Made by a program: the position numbers and the translations under genes. Source: an uncultured bacterium (GTDB lineage: Bacteria > Spirochaetota > UBA4802 > JAGODF01). Taken from it: a DNA stretch of 48,544 nucleotides. The notes under the pieces are model-generated. The model was not told where the DNA came from and made no database searches. It saw only the letters and a program-made list of their open reading frames with translations. Of the stretch, positions 1 to 8,438 are shown piece by piece (within the stretch, counting starts at the first letter, position 1; each line of letters opens with the position of its first letter). The stretch covers positions 1 through 48,544 of the forward strand of contig CAKZSV010000041.1 in the NCBI GenBank assembly GCA_937921485.1, in the 5' to 3' direction.

Positions 1-201
1 TGGGTTACCGCTTATGACGCAATCGGCAACATCTCCGGGAAATGGGGAGCGCGAATCAATCCCAAGATTAAACTTTTTTTCCTGAACTTTTCAGACAACA
101 CGGTCCACATAGGCATTGGAATCGGATATACGCAGTTTGTCTTCGCGGACAATCACTTCAACAGCTACGACATCGGCCTTGATTTTATGATGGCTTTTTA
201 G
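1..201 (+). CDS. C-terminal fragment of an outer-membrane beta-barrel-like protein
   Basis: The reading frame is open from the first base and ends at a TAG at 199-201, giving the last 66 residues of a protein that starts outside the window. The fragment alternates hydrophobic and polar residues with many Gly, Tyr and Phe (for example HIGIGIGYTQFVF) and ends in Ala-Phe. A terminal aromatic residue on a last amphipathic strand is typical of proteins inserted by the BAM complex. The family cannot be named. It is convergent with the small leftward ORF that ends at 245. Confidence 0.55.
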   Translation, partial: WVTAYDAIGNISGKWGARINPKIKLFFLNFSDNTVHIGIGIGYTQFVFADNHFNSYDIGLDFMMAF

Positions 202-244
202 AGATGTTCGCCATGAAGGCGCTCCACTTTAATCTTCCGGTCTA

Positions 245-376
245 TCATCGCTTAATGTCGGAAAGCTTGTTTTGCTGTTTTTTTATCATTGAATCAACGG
301 AGTCCTGTGCGTATAGCGGAAACCACAGGATGAATGCAAACAGCACAAGAATAATCAGGTCGATTATATTTTTCAC
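245..376 (-). CDS. Small secreted or membrane-anchored protein, 43 aa
   Basis: This short leftward ORF begins with GTG at 376-374, preceded by a strong AAGGAGG ribosome-binding site about 8 bases upstream. It encodes a Lys-Asn start, a hydrophobic stretch (roughly residues 4-20, IIDLIILVLFAFILWF) and a signal-peptidase-like LYAQ site, leaving a mature peptide of about 20 residues rich in Ser, Asp, Gln and Lys. It follows the secreted protein gene at 472-822 by 95 bases on the same strand, so they may be co-transcribed. No family is recognised. The ribosome site and signal peptide make it more than a chance ORF, but it could be a remnant of a longer gene. Confidence 0.5.
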   Translation of the reverse strand: MKNIIDLIILVLFAFILWFPLYAQDSVDSMIKKQQNKLSDIKR

Positions 377-471
377 CTCAGTAGCCTCCTTGCTGTGCGG
401 GATAATTTTTTATGCACGCGAACGGAAAAATTCTGCGCTATTTTCCATTCACGTGCACTCATGGTGCGTCA

Positions 472-822
472 TCAGAAAAGCGCGCTCGTGGAGACGCTCA
501 CATTGGTGATGGTCTCTTCATCTCCGCGAATTTTTCCATCGCCGTTTTTATCCTCGAAGGTGATGAGATATTTAATGTCCACACTCACACCTTCGGCGAG
601 GCCGATGCCGAGCTTCCAGAGCTTGATTTCCGGCCGAAGACCAATCTGCTGGTAATTTTTGCCGTTTATGGAAACGGCTCCAAACACCGCGCCCATGCCG
701 AAATCATAGGGGCCTGGAGCTTCCGCGGGTGGTTGTTCGGCTGGAGCTTTCGTAGTCTCCTGCGAGAAGGCGGCTGAAGCGAAGAGAAGGCACAACAGAA
801 ATGGGATGATGAAATGTTTCAT
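472..822 (-). CDS. Secreted protein with an EF-hand-like calcium loop, 116 aa
   Basis: The start is set at the ATG at 822 because AGGAGG lies 5 bases upstream; an in-frame ATG further out lacks such a site. Residues 1-20 form a signal peptide (KHFIIPFLLCLLFASAAFS followed by QE). A Pro/Ala-rich linker follows, then a Gly-rich beta segment that includes YQQIGLRPEIKLWKLGIGLA. Near the C-terminus the segment DKNGDGKIRGDE matches the canonical EF-hand loop (Asp1, Asn3, Asp5, Gly6, Ile8, Glu12), suggesting calcium binding, but no paired second hand is seen. The protein ends in Phe. It may be the N-terminal part of a longer spirochaetal barrel family, but I cannot confirm that. Function unknown; probably periplasmic or outer membrane. 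Confidence 0.7.
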   Translation of the reverse strand: MKHFIIPFLLCLLFASAAFSQETTKAPAEQPPAEAPGPYDFGMGAVFGAVSINGKNYQQIGLRPEIKLWKLGIGLAEGVSVDIKYLITFEDKNGDGKIRGDEETITNVSVSTSALF

Positions 823-1090
823 ACAAACCTCCTGGATGATAATAAAGAAAAACAAAATCGTTTATGAAATTTTTGTACAAAAACAAGTATACACAAAATT
901 GATGGAGTTTTCAAGGTAAATAATATTTTTTGAGAATTATTACCGAAATTGTGCAAAAACCAGGAGATGGAATTTTGGCCGGAAGCGGGAAGTGGAAAAA
1001 CTGAGGGGGATAACAAAAGAATAAAATCTTGACAGGCTGACAAGCTGAAGAAACGAATTAACACTGCTAAAGAATTTCAACTAAAAGTGG
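823..1090. other. Intergenic, no gene seen
   Basis: AT-rich sequence upstream of the leftward gene at 472-822. It should hold that gene's promoter, but no convincing -35/-10 pair stands out. No ORF here has a ribosome-binding site or recognisable protein content. The right end runs into the recombinase remnant. Confidence 0.4.
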
Positions 1091-1198
1091 GAATATCTCA
1101 AGCAACAAGGCGGTAAATATTCTGCAAAAAGCATTCAGAATATATTTAAAAGAGCATGCGAAAAAGCGTGAATAAAAAAATCGGCGACTGTTCATACC
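1091..1198 (+). pseudogene. Remnant of a tyrosine recombinase / integron-type integrase
   Basis: Translating from 1091 gives EYLKQQGGKYSAKSIQNIF, then KRACEKA, a TGA stop at 1169-1171, and IKKSATVHT to 1198. This is the block that precedes the catalytic HxLRHSFATHLL box in XerC/IntI-type tyrosine recombinases, with a Gly-to-stop change at the expected 'KAGI' position. After HT the catalytic box is lost, and only a frame-consistent tail without clear homology runs on towards 1318. The active-site Arg and Tyr are absent, so it cannot be functional. The remnant points rightwards, toward the cassette array, an orientation reported for Treponema integrons rather than the usual divergent one. The family assignment rests on motif reading of about 36 codons. 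Confidence 0.6.
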
Positions 1199-1281
1199 GT
1201 GTTCGCAATATTTCCATATAAGGAATGTTATACGAACATTTTATATATGGGGTATATACGCAATATGGCGTATAAAAGGGA

Positions 1282-1288
1282 GTTAAGC
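1282..1288 (+). other. Candidate recombination core (attI-like, GTTAAGC)
   Basis: GTTAAGC fits the integron core consensus GTTRRRY and lies 59 bases before the first cassette gene and just after the recombinase remnant. If it is the left junction, the first cassette would run from here to the GTTAGGC of the site ending at 2083. Just upstream are a short hairpin (ATGTT/AACAT near 1227-1241) and two copies of CGCAATAT, which might be integrase-binding repeats. A heptamer matches easily by chance, so support comes only from position. Confidence 0.35.
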
Positions 1289-1346
1289 GACATTACACAA
1301 AGAGCTTATAAGTGGTAAAATGATAAATAATTAGGAGGTATAAACT

Positions 1347-2021
1347 ATGGAAGAAAAAACCATGAAAGAAAAAATGGCCGAAGCTAAGAAAATCTACTTT
1401 GAGAAAGATTTCCGAAGCTACATGAGAGGTATGCAAGGATTTACAAACGAGGATTTTGAAAAAGTTATTCCTTTTATAAAGGATAAAGTGTTCAAATCGA
1501 ACGAAAAAAATCCTTATGAAATATTCCAGCGCATCTTAAAGGAGACCGCTAATGAATGGAAGAAACCAACTTTTCCCATGCATGCAGACTGGCACCATTA
1601 TTTAGTTCCAGGCGTTATTTTGGCTGCCATGAAAAATTGCGGTTACGAAATAACTGACAAGGACATTGAAGAAGCAATGTATCGAGGAGAGAATTTTCCT
1701 GGCGGTTCATGTGGATTTGCCGGAACCTGCGGCGGGGCATTTAGCGTGGGAGTGGTTATGAGTATTGTCAACAAAACAACACCTCTCCATGTGGAGGAAC
1801 GGGCTGACAGCATGCAAGCGGTCATTGAGACATTAAACGAAATAAAAAAATATCCTCAGAGATGCTGTAAAAGAAGCAGTTACGCTGCAATAGAAACCGC
1901 TGTAAAATTCTTGAATAAGAAAGGATACGATAAAATAGAACTAGGTAAGATTAATTGTTCCTGGTCATCGGAAAATAAAACTTGTTTGGGAGTGAAATGT
2001 CCTTATTTCAAGAAGAATTAG
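1347..2021 (+). CDS. DUF5714 family protein, cysteine-rich (cassette gene 1)
   Basis: ATG at 1347 is preceded by AGGAGG. The 224-residue protein has the features of DUF5714: an ADWHHYLVPGVILAAMKNCG block (about residues 80-99), a RGxxFPGGSCGFAGTCGG block rich in Gly and Cys (about 115-133), a hydrophobic helix, and a YPQRCCKRSSYAAIETAVKF block (about 171-190). The clustered His and Cys residues could hold a metal or cluster, but the function of the family is not established to my knowledge. The C-terminus has more Cys (INCSW, KTCLGVKCPY). An attC-like site follows the stop by 9 bases, the normal layout of a one-gene cassette. There is no signal peptide. Confidence 0.7.
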   Translation: MEEKTMKEKMAEAKKIYFEKDFRSYMRGMQGFTNEDFEKVIPFIKDKVFKSNEKNPYEIFQRILKETANEWKKPTFPMHADWHHYLVPGVILAAMKNCGYEITDKDIEEAMYRGENFPGGSCGFAGTCGGAFSVGVVMSIVNKTTPLHVEERADSMQAVIETLNEIKKYPQRCCKRSSYAAIETAVKFLNKKGYDKIELGKINCSWSSENKTCLGVKCPYFKKN

Positions 2022-2030
2022 TGCAACGCC

Positions 2031-2083
2031 ACCTAACAGCGGCTATACGCCATTAAAGCGGCGCATAGCTGCGGACGTTAGGC
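2031..2083 (+). repeat. attC-like site 1
   Basis: It starts with ACCTAAC (2031-2037, fits RYYYAAC) and ends with GTTAGGC (2077-2083, fits GTTRRRY), the two outer core boxes of an integron attC. Between them, GGCTAT (2041-2046) and ATAGC (2065-2069) allow an inner stem, so the strand can fold with mismatches as attC sites do. Bases 2032-2064 are identical to 5059-5091 in the site after mrr. The length of 53 bp is at the short end for attC. It separates the DUF5714 gene from the AIPR gene. Confidence 0.65.
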
Positions 2084-2152
2084 GCAATGCCGGGCTAACT
2101 GGTTCGGGGCGCCGGCCGTCCTGGCCGGCGAAAGAAGTTACAGGAGTATTTT

Positions 2153-3922
2153 ATGAAAAGCTTAGATAAGCAAATTGACCAATTATTCTCCGATCTTAAA
2201 AGCACTTGCGGAGGAGTAAAAAATGATTATTTTGGACTTATATATTTAGAAAACGAATTTAATATACCGAGAGAAAAGGCAATTAATCAAATAGCATTTG
2301 GCGGTAATGATTATGGCATTGATGGTTTTCATTTTGATCGAGACACGAAAAACTTTTATATTTTTCAATTTAAATATTCAAACACATATAGTCAATTTAA
2401 GGATTCATTACAAAGGCTTATTGATGTTGGTCTTGAAGTGGTTTTCGTTAGTCCAAATGCTGACTCAAATAAAAATCAGATAATCAATCAAATGCGTAGT
2501 TCTTTAATTAATAATCGTTCAATAATAGAACAAGTATGCTTTCGTTTTATTTATTTGGGAGACCCTACAGAAGCTGAAAGGAGCCAAGTTTTAGATAAAT
2601 TGCGTGAGGATCTGGAAAATAAAAAATATTATATCGATGAATTCTTCAAAAATCGTGAAATTACATTCATTGTTGAATATAGATCATTTAGTGGCAAAGT
2701 AGGTTCCATTGTTGACCAGAGGAAAACACATATTTATGATTTTCCGATGAAAGATGTTATTTCATATAAAGGGCCAAACAATGAAACAATGCATATAGGT
2801 CTTATAAACTTAACCTCTTTAAATACAATATTCTGTGATATGGGTGTTCGTTTTTTTGAAAGAAATATTCGCTATGGCCTTGGCGAATATGAAGCAGTAA
2901 ATAGAGCTATATCGAAATCTCTAAAATCAATATTAATTGATCAGAAAGAATCTCCACTTATTTTTGCATTCAACCACAATGGAATAACTCTTTATGCTGA
3001 ACACATTGAGCATATTGACGGGCATTATAGAATTATTGCTCCTCGTTTGCTTAATGGAGCGCAAACTGTTACTACTTTTTCCAAGTTTATGGAAAGTAAT
3101 TTCGACAATCCACAATTAAAGCAAAACAAAGCGTTACTCGAAGAATTATATGTACTATGTAAAATTATTTCTAACTCTTCACAAGAATTCGTTACTGCCG
3201 TTACAATTAATAATAACCGACAAAACCCTGTTGAACCATGGAACTTACATGCTAATGATTTAATTCAACTTCAGTTACAAGACAAGCTCAAGGAAGATGT
3301 TGGCATTTATTATGAACGTCAAGAAAATGCATTTCAAAGTATTGACATTGAAGAAGAAGGAATTACTGAAGCAAAAGCAATAGAATTGATAAAATTGACG
3401 CAAACTTTTCTTGTGTGAGATGGAAATATTCAGCGTCTTTCAAACCTTCGTCAAGTTTTTGAAGATGATAATTTTTATGCTCAAGTATTTAATGAAAGCC
3501 GTATTAAATGTGATAGTCGGCATATTGTTTTATGCTATAAGATACAATTCAGATTGAGAAAACTTATCAATGACATCATTGAAAAGGGAATCAATAAGTA
3601 TGCATACGCTCCTAGAGCTCGCTATCTTCTTTGGGCATTAATGTGTCAGGGAATATTAAATGATGAAAATCTTGAAGAAAATGCTGAAGAATATGGGACA
3701 AATATGAATCTTCCTGCTCAATTTACTTCATATTTATCAAATATTGCCACTAATAAATGCCGTCATTTGCTTTCAGAACTTATTACATCAGGTAAATATG
3801 ATGATAAAATAAATGAAGGTAATTTTACTTTTCTTAGAACAAATCAAGCATATGAATTTTGCATGGATCACGCTTATAAAAAATGGAAATGGGTCAAAAA
3901 AAGATTAAATAAAGCAATATAG
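2153..3922 (+). pseudogene. AIPR-family abortive-infection protein, interrupted by one in-frame TGA
   Basis: ATG at 2153 follows an AGGAG site. The first part (421 residues) carries an N-terminal region with GGNDYGIDGFHFD and FYIFQFKYS, like the nuclease-type domain of AIPR proteins (D followed by QxK), and a later block with RLLNGAQTVTTF, ITEAKAIELIKLTQTFL typical of AIPR. A TGA at 3416-3418 stops it, yet the same frame continues without loss of homology (DGNIQRLSNLRQVFEDDNFY) to a TAG at 3920-3922. A full protein would be about 589 residues, the usual size. A CGA-to-TGA or TGG-to-TGA change would explain it. It could be a true nonsense mutation, an assembly error or readthrough. AIPR proteins are known from abortive infection. 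An attC-like site adjoins each end. Confidence 0.75.
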
Positions 3923-4119
3923 CCTAAACATCTGGCTCGTGCGTCCGTGCACTCGCCAGCTTTTTGGTGGGAAGCCCGGCACTGCGTACAACACTGGGTA
4001 AGCGCTTCGTCGCTGCGCTCCTCGGCCTCCGCGCCCAAGATATGAAGACGGGCGCTCTGGCACATTTTCACCTTCGCTGCGCTACGGTGAAAACGTCGCA
4101 TACGCCGGAAACGTTAGGC
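3922..4119 (+). repeat. Long attC-like site 2
   Basis: The stretch between the AIPR and mrr genes begins with GCCTAAA at the stop codon and ends with a perfect GTTAGGC core at 4113-4119. The outer arms are partly complementary (GGCTCGTGCG on the left against CGCATACGCC on the right). A separate strong hairpin, TTTTCACC/GGTGAAAA, lies at about 4063-4093. At 198 bp it is longer than most attC sites, and it is GC-rich compared with the genes either side. It may be an attC into which another fragment has been inserted. The right boundary is better supported than the left. Confidence 0.4.
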
Positions 4120-4144
4120 GGCATACTTATAAAGGGAAAAAGAT

Positions 4145-5050
4145 ATGGCAATTCCCGATTATCAAGCATTTATGCTACCGCTTTTAAATTATTCTGCGGA
4201 CAATCAAGAGCATTCAATAAGCGATGCAGTTGATAAACTATCTGATCAATTTAACCTAAATGAAGAGGAAAGAAGATTACTACTTCCAAGCGGAACCCAA
4301 TATATTGTTGACAATAGAATTGGATGGGCAAAAACATATTTAACAAAAGCAGGACTCTTAGAGTCAACAAAGAGAGGTTTTTTCAAAATTACTCAAAGGG
4401 GGGTAGATTTTTTAAAGACAAAGCCTAAAGAAATCAATGTTAATATTTTAATGCAATTTGAGGAATTTAGAGATTTTAGAAAAGGAAGAATTAAAGTAGG
4501 AAAAGATGATCGAGATGAAGAAGATACTAGTTATACTCCTCAAGAAGCATTAGAGTATGGAGTTTCAAAAATAAATGAGACTCTTGCGGATGATTTAATA
4601 AAGAAAATAAAAGAATGTAGTCCTTCTTTTTTTGAAAAATTAGTGATAGATTTACTTGTAAGGATGGGTTACGGTGGTTCAAAACAAGAGGCTGCTCAAG
4701 TAATTGGGAAATCAGGCGATGAAGGGATAGATGGAATCATAAAAGAAGACAAATTAGGACTTGATGTTATTTATGTCCAGGCAAAACGATGGGAAAAAAT
4801 TATTGGTAGACCAGAAATACAAAAATTTGTTGGTGCACTTGCGGGGCAAAAGGCGAATAAAGGTATATTTATTACAACTTCATCTTTTACAAAAGAGGCT
4901 GAAGAATATGCTAAAGGTCTTAGTGCAAAATTGATTTTAATCGATGGTAAAAAATTAACTGAATTAATGATTGAATATAATGTAGGCGTTTATATTGTCG
5001 AGGCAATAGAAATTAAAAAGATTGATTCAGACTATTTTAATATAGAATAA
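4145..5050 (+). CDS. mrr: Mrr-type modification-dependent restriction endonuclease (cassette gene 3)
   Basis: The 301-residue protein has the two Mrr domains in order. Residues 1-90 are the winged-helix Mrr_N domain (MAIPDYQAFMLPLL start, GWAKTYLTKAGLL, FKITQRGVDFL). Residues 155-270 are the Mrr_cat nuclease domain with PSFFEKLVIDLLVRMGYGG, KSGDEGIDGII (catalytic Asp) and VIYVQAKRW (QxK). The PD-(D/E)xK-like active site is therefore complete. Mrr enzymes cut DNA carrying methylated bases, limiting foreign or phage DNA. The length matches the family. It lies between two attC-like sites with no visible methyltransferase, as expected for this type. Base composition is AT-rich like the other cassettes. 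Confidence 0.9.
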   Translation: MAIPDYQAFMLPLLNYSADNQEHSISDAVDKLSDQFNLNEEERRLLLPSGTQYIVDNRIGWAKTYLTKAGLLESTKRGFFKITQRGVDFLKTKPKEINVNILMQFEEFRDFRKGRIKVGKDDRDEEDTSYTPQEALEYGVSKINETLADDLIKKIKECSPSFFEKLVIDLLVRMGYGGSKQEAAQVIGKSGDEGIDGIIKEDKLGLDVIYVQAKRWEKIIGRPEIQKFVGALAGQKANKGIFITTSSFTKEAEEYAKGLSAKLILIDGKKLTELMIEYNVGVYIVEAIEIKKIDSDYFNIE

Positions 5051-5057
5051 GTACGCC

Positions 5058-5111
5058 GCCTAACAGCGGCTATACGCCATTAAAGCGGCGCCAAGTCGCA
5101 AAACATTAGAC
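5058..5111 (+). repeat. attC-like site 3
   Basis: It begins with a perfect GCCTAAC core (5058-5064) and ends with ATTAGAC (5105-5111), one base away from GTTRRRY. Bases 5059-5091 are identical to 2032-2064 in site 1, while the right arms differ. The stop codon of mrr lies 8 bases to the left. Near-identical sites after unrelated genes are characteristic of integron arrays of one family and are hard to explain otherwise. Confidence 0.65.
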
Positions 5112-5134
5112 GCATAAATATATCCATGGAATAA

Positions 5135-6004
5135 ATGATGACTAAGATTTCTGAAACATTAATTAAAAAAATTGATAGAAGTATTAAATCAAAAGTATTT
5201 GAAATTCATGATATCCAACATCTCAAAAATGTAAAATCAGAACTTAATATACTTATACAGAAAATTTATTCAAATCCAGATTATGATCCAGTTTTCAAAA
5301 TATATATTATCGCACAAAACATTCTGTCGGTTTTTATCGAAGAAGTATCAAAATTTAAGGAATTTAATAAATTCAATAAAGATTTTCATGAACTTGAATA
5401 TGAATTTATGCCAGCCGGTCCTCCAATGAGTCCTTTAACCAAATCGTATTTTACTTACTGGCTGTTTTTTGATTATAAATTAGGAAAAAAGAAGGAAACG
5501 ATAGGTTCTTTATTTCTTGAAATATCAAAAACCTTTAACATTGATGAAAAAATAATAAAAGCTGTTAAATATTTGAATGATTCATATATGAGTTTTTACC
5601 AGGTAATTGAAATTAACCGAAAATTAATAAAACTTAAAGAATTAATAACTGATAATGTTGTAGATTGTATTTGTCCTTCCGGGTATAAAGGAAACAATAA
5701 AGATATAATCTATGCCAGGATAGTCCCAAATTTATTTGATCGAAATGATTATTCAATCATTGTGACCACTCCATATATTATCATTCTATATCAAATGGAA
5801 GATTGGGTTTCTTTTTTTAATAGGCAAGGGATTAATAAATCTGACAATAATTATGTAAGGAAATTTATTAATTTCCTTAAATATGGACATAACCTAAATT
5901 ATTGGAATAATTACATAATGGATGCGTATGTAAACCATACTGATAATTGTATATATTTAACAGGAATTCCTGATATAAAAGGAAGCAAACCGCATGAACT
6001 GTAA
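5135..6004 (+). CDS. Hypothetical protein, 289 aa (cassette gene 4)
   Basis: ATG at 5135 (or the adjacent ATG at 5138), shortly after attC-like site 3. The protein is mostly helical and soluble, with no signal peptide and no transmembrane segment. The best-defined block is FMPAGPPMSPLTKSYFTYWL followed by FFDYKLGKKKETIGSLFLEI (about residues 90-130). Further on come VDCICPSGYKG and RIVPNLFDRND, then a C-terminal block with YIIILYQMEDWVSFF. I do not recognise a named family and assign no function. Being in a cassette array with mrr, AIPR and vapBC makes a defence or stress role possible, but this is inference. No clear attC follows it; a transposase remnant does. Confidence 0.6.
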   Translation: MMTKISETLIKKIDRSIKSKVFEIHDIQHLKNVKSELNILIQKIYSNPDYDPVFKIYIIAQNILSVFIEEVSKFKEFNKFNKDFHELEYEFMPAGPPMSPLTKSYFTYWLFFDYKLGKKKETIGSLFLEISKTFNIDEKIIKAVKYLNDSYMSFYQVIEINRKLIKLKELITDNVVDCICPSGYKGNNKDIIYARIVPNLFDRNDYSIIVTTPYIIILYQMEDWVSFFNRQGINKSDNNYVRKFINFLKYGHNLNYWNNYIMDAYVNHTDNCIYLTGIPDIKGSKPHEL

Positions 6005-6028
6005 TTTTCATGAGATGAAGCACGGTGC

Positions 6029-6232
6029 TTATACCAGCTTGGAAAACCGCTGCCAGGCTGTTTTCCGCGATGTATTTATTGAGAAGCGAATATTTCCTTT
6101 CATTTCCACATCGAAAGCTTGTTCGGGCGTAGGCAATATTTTCTTGCAACTTGAAATATTATCCCGCCTGATGCTTTCAACTACCGCTTGAAATTTAAAT
6201 TGCACTGAATACTTCTTGATCTTACGTGACAT
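6029..6232 (-). pseudogene. Transposase remnant (IS3-type OrfA-like N-terminus)
   Basis: Reading leftwards from 6232, MSRKIKKYSVQFKFQAVVES matches the start of helix-turn-helix OrfA proteins of IS3-like elements (RKxxYSxEFKxxxVxE). After about 25 residues the similarity stops and the rest of the frame, to 6029, lacks the expected helix-turn-helix and leucine zipper. No partner OrfB and no terminal inverted repeats are seen. It therefore looks like a fragment left by a decayed insertion that may have destroyed the attC of the preceding cassette. Confidence 0.4.
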
Positions 6233-6338
6233 AATCCTGCCTTCTTTTGTTTTTTTTCGGCATATCGCACGCAAACTTCAGTCTCCGAAGCTGGTGCAAG
6301 CACCGATGAAATCTAACGTAATACAAGCACTTTAAATT

Positions 6339-6383
6339 ATACTTGCAAATATACTTGACTTTTAACTGTCCATTTGCTATCTT
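6339..6383 (+). promoter_or_regulatory. Likely vapBC promoter with repeated operator element
   Basis: TTGACT (6355-6360) and TATCTT (6378-6383) are spaced by 17 bases, and TG sits one base before the -10 (extended -10). Two copies of ATACTTG (6339-6345 and 6351-6357) overlap the -35, a plausible operator for autorepression by the antitoxin. The promoter ends 18 bases before the antitoxin start, with AGGAGG between. Confidence 0.45.
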
Positions 6384-6401
6384 TATCATAGGAGGTTTCA
6401 T

Positions 6402-6629
6402 ATGCCACAAATATCATTATATATTGACAAAGATACTCTATCGAAGATAGAAAAAGCCGCTGCTAAAGAACGTATTTCAATCTCAAAATGGGTAGGCAAG
6501 AACATAAAAAAAGTAATAAAAGAAGATTACCCGCAAGGATATTTTGATTTATTCGGTTCCATAACAGATGAATCATTTGAGATTAAGAATTTATCATTCG
6601 ATCAAGATTCAAAAAGGGAAAGCTTATGA
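6402..6629 (+). CDS. VapB-like antitoxin (ribbon-helix-helix type)
   Basis: A 75-residue protein with an AGGAGG site 6 bases before the ATG. Residues 1-45 fit a ribbon-helix-helix DNA-binding domain: a polar strand (PQISLYIDKDTLSKIEKAA) followed by RISISKWVGKNIKKVI. The C-terminal part (YFDLFGSITDESFEI) would bind and block the toxin. The stop codon overlaps the toxin start in an ATGA at 6626-6629, the usual translational coupling of toxin-antitoxin pairs. Expected to repress its own promoter together with the toxin. Confidence 0.8.
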   Translation: MPQISLYIDKDTLSKIEKAAAKERISISKWVGKNIKKVIKEDYPQGYFDLFGSITDESFEIKNLSFDQDSKRESL

Positions 6630-7030
6630 TATATTATCTTGATTCAAATATATGTGTATATTTTCTTAAAGGATTATATCCTTCAATAAAGGAAAATATA
6701 CAAATTACTAATCCGAATAATATTAAGATCTCCTCCATTGTTAAAGCCGAACTTCTTTATGGTGCTGAAAAAAGTAAGCAAAAAGCGATAAATTTGACTA
6801 ATATTAATCGATTTCTTGAACCTTTTGAAATAATACCATTTGATGATGATTGTTCAATTGTTTATTCAAAAATTCGATCAGCAATGGAATTAAAAGGAAC
6901 AATTATTGGGCCAAATGATTATATAATTGCTGCTACAGTTTTAGCAAAAAATGGAATTCTTGTAACGAATAACACGAGAGAATTTGAAAAAGTAAAAAAT
7001 TTAAAAATAGAAAATTGGACTGTGAAATAA
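6626..7030 (+). CDS. VapC-like PIN-domain toxin ribonuclease
   Basis: The 134-residue length and motifs fit VapC. MIYYLDSNICVYFLKG carries the first catalytic Asp, SSIVKAELLYGAEKS the conserved Glu, and GTIIGPNDYIIAATVLAKN the Asp near the third position, followed by LVTNNTREFEKV (the TNNxxxF motif) and a final strand ending IENW. PIN toxins are Mg-dependent RNases that cut specific RNAs when the antitoxin is degraded. All acidic residues appear intact. Toxin-antitoxin cassettes are known to stabilise large integron arrays; here it lies at the right end of the array. Confidence 0.9.
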   Translation: MIYYLDSNICVYFLKGLYPSIKENIQITNPNNIKISSIVKAELLYGAEKSKQKAINLTNINRFLEPFEIIPFDDDCSIVYSKIRSAMELKGTIIGPNDYIIAATVLAKNGILVTNNTREFEKVKNLKIENWTVK

Positions 7031-8339
<1,309 letters not shown>

Positions 8340-8351
8340 TTTTTCGTGTCT

Positions 8352-8375
8352 GCCGGCGGGAGTTTTCCCGCCGGC
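8352..8375 (+). terminator. Perfect 10-bp GC hairpin between gapA and tpiA
   Basis: GCCGGCGGGA (8352-8361) pairs fully with TCCCGCCGGC (8366-8375) around a 4-base loop, 13 bases after the gapA stop. No T-run follows, so it is more likely an mRNA-stabilising or attenuating hairpin that sets gapA expression above tpiA than a full intrinsic terminator. Confidence 0.55.
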
Positions 8376-8438
8376 GATATGGCGCGAATTTGAAAGATGT
8401 AGATATCGTGCGGTAAAGTAAAAAATGAAGGTGCAATC

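Noticed and set aside
2153..3922. Alternative genetic code (TGA as sense) to explain the AIPR stop
   Set aside because: Many intact genes in the window end in TGA with no homology beyond it, so the standard bacterial code applies.
6029..6149. Rightward and leftward ORFs across the end of cassette gene 4
   Set aside because: Only the leftward MSRK frame shows any transposase similarity; the others overlap the cassette gene and look like chance.
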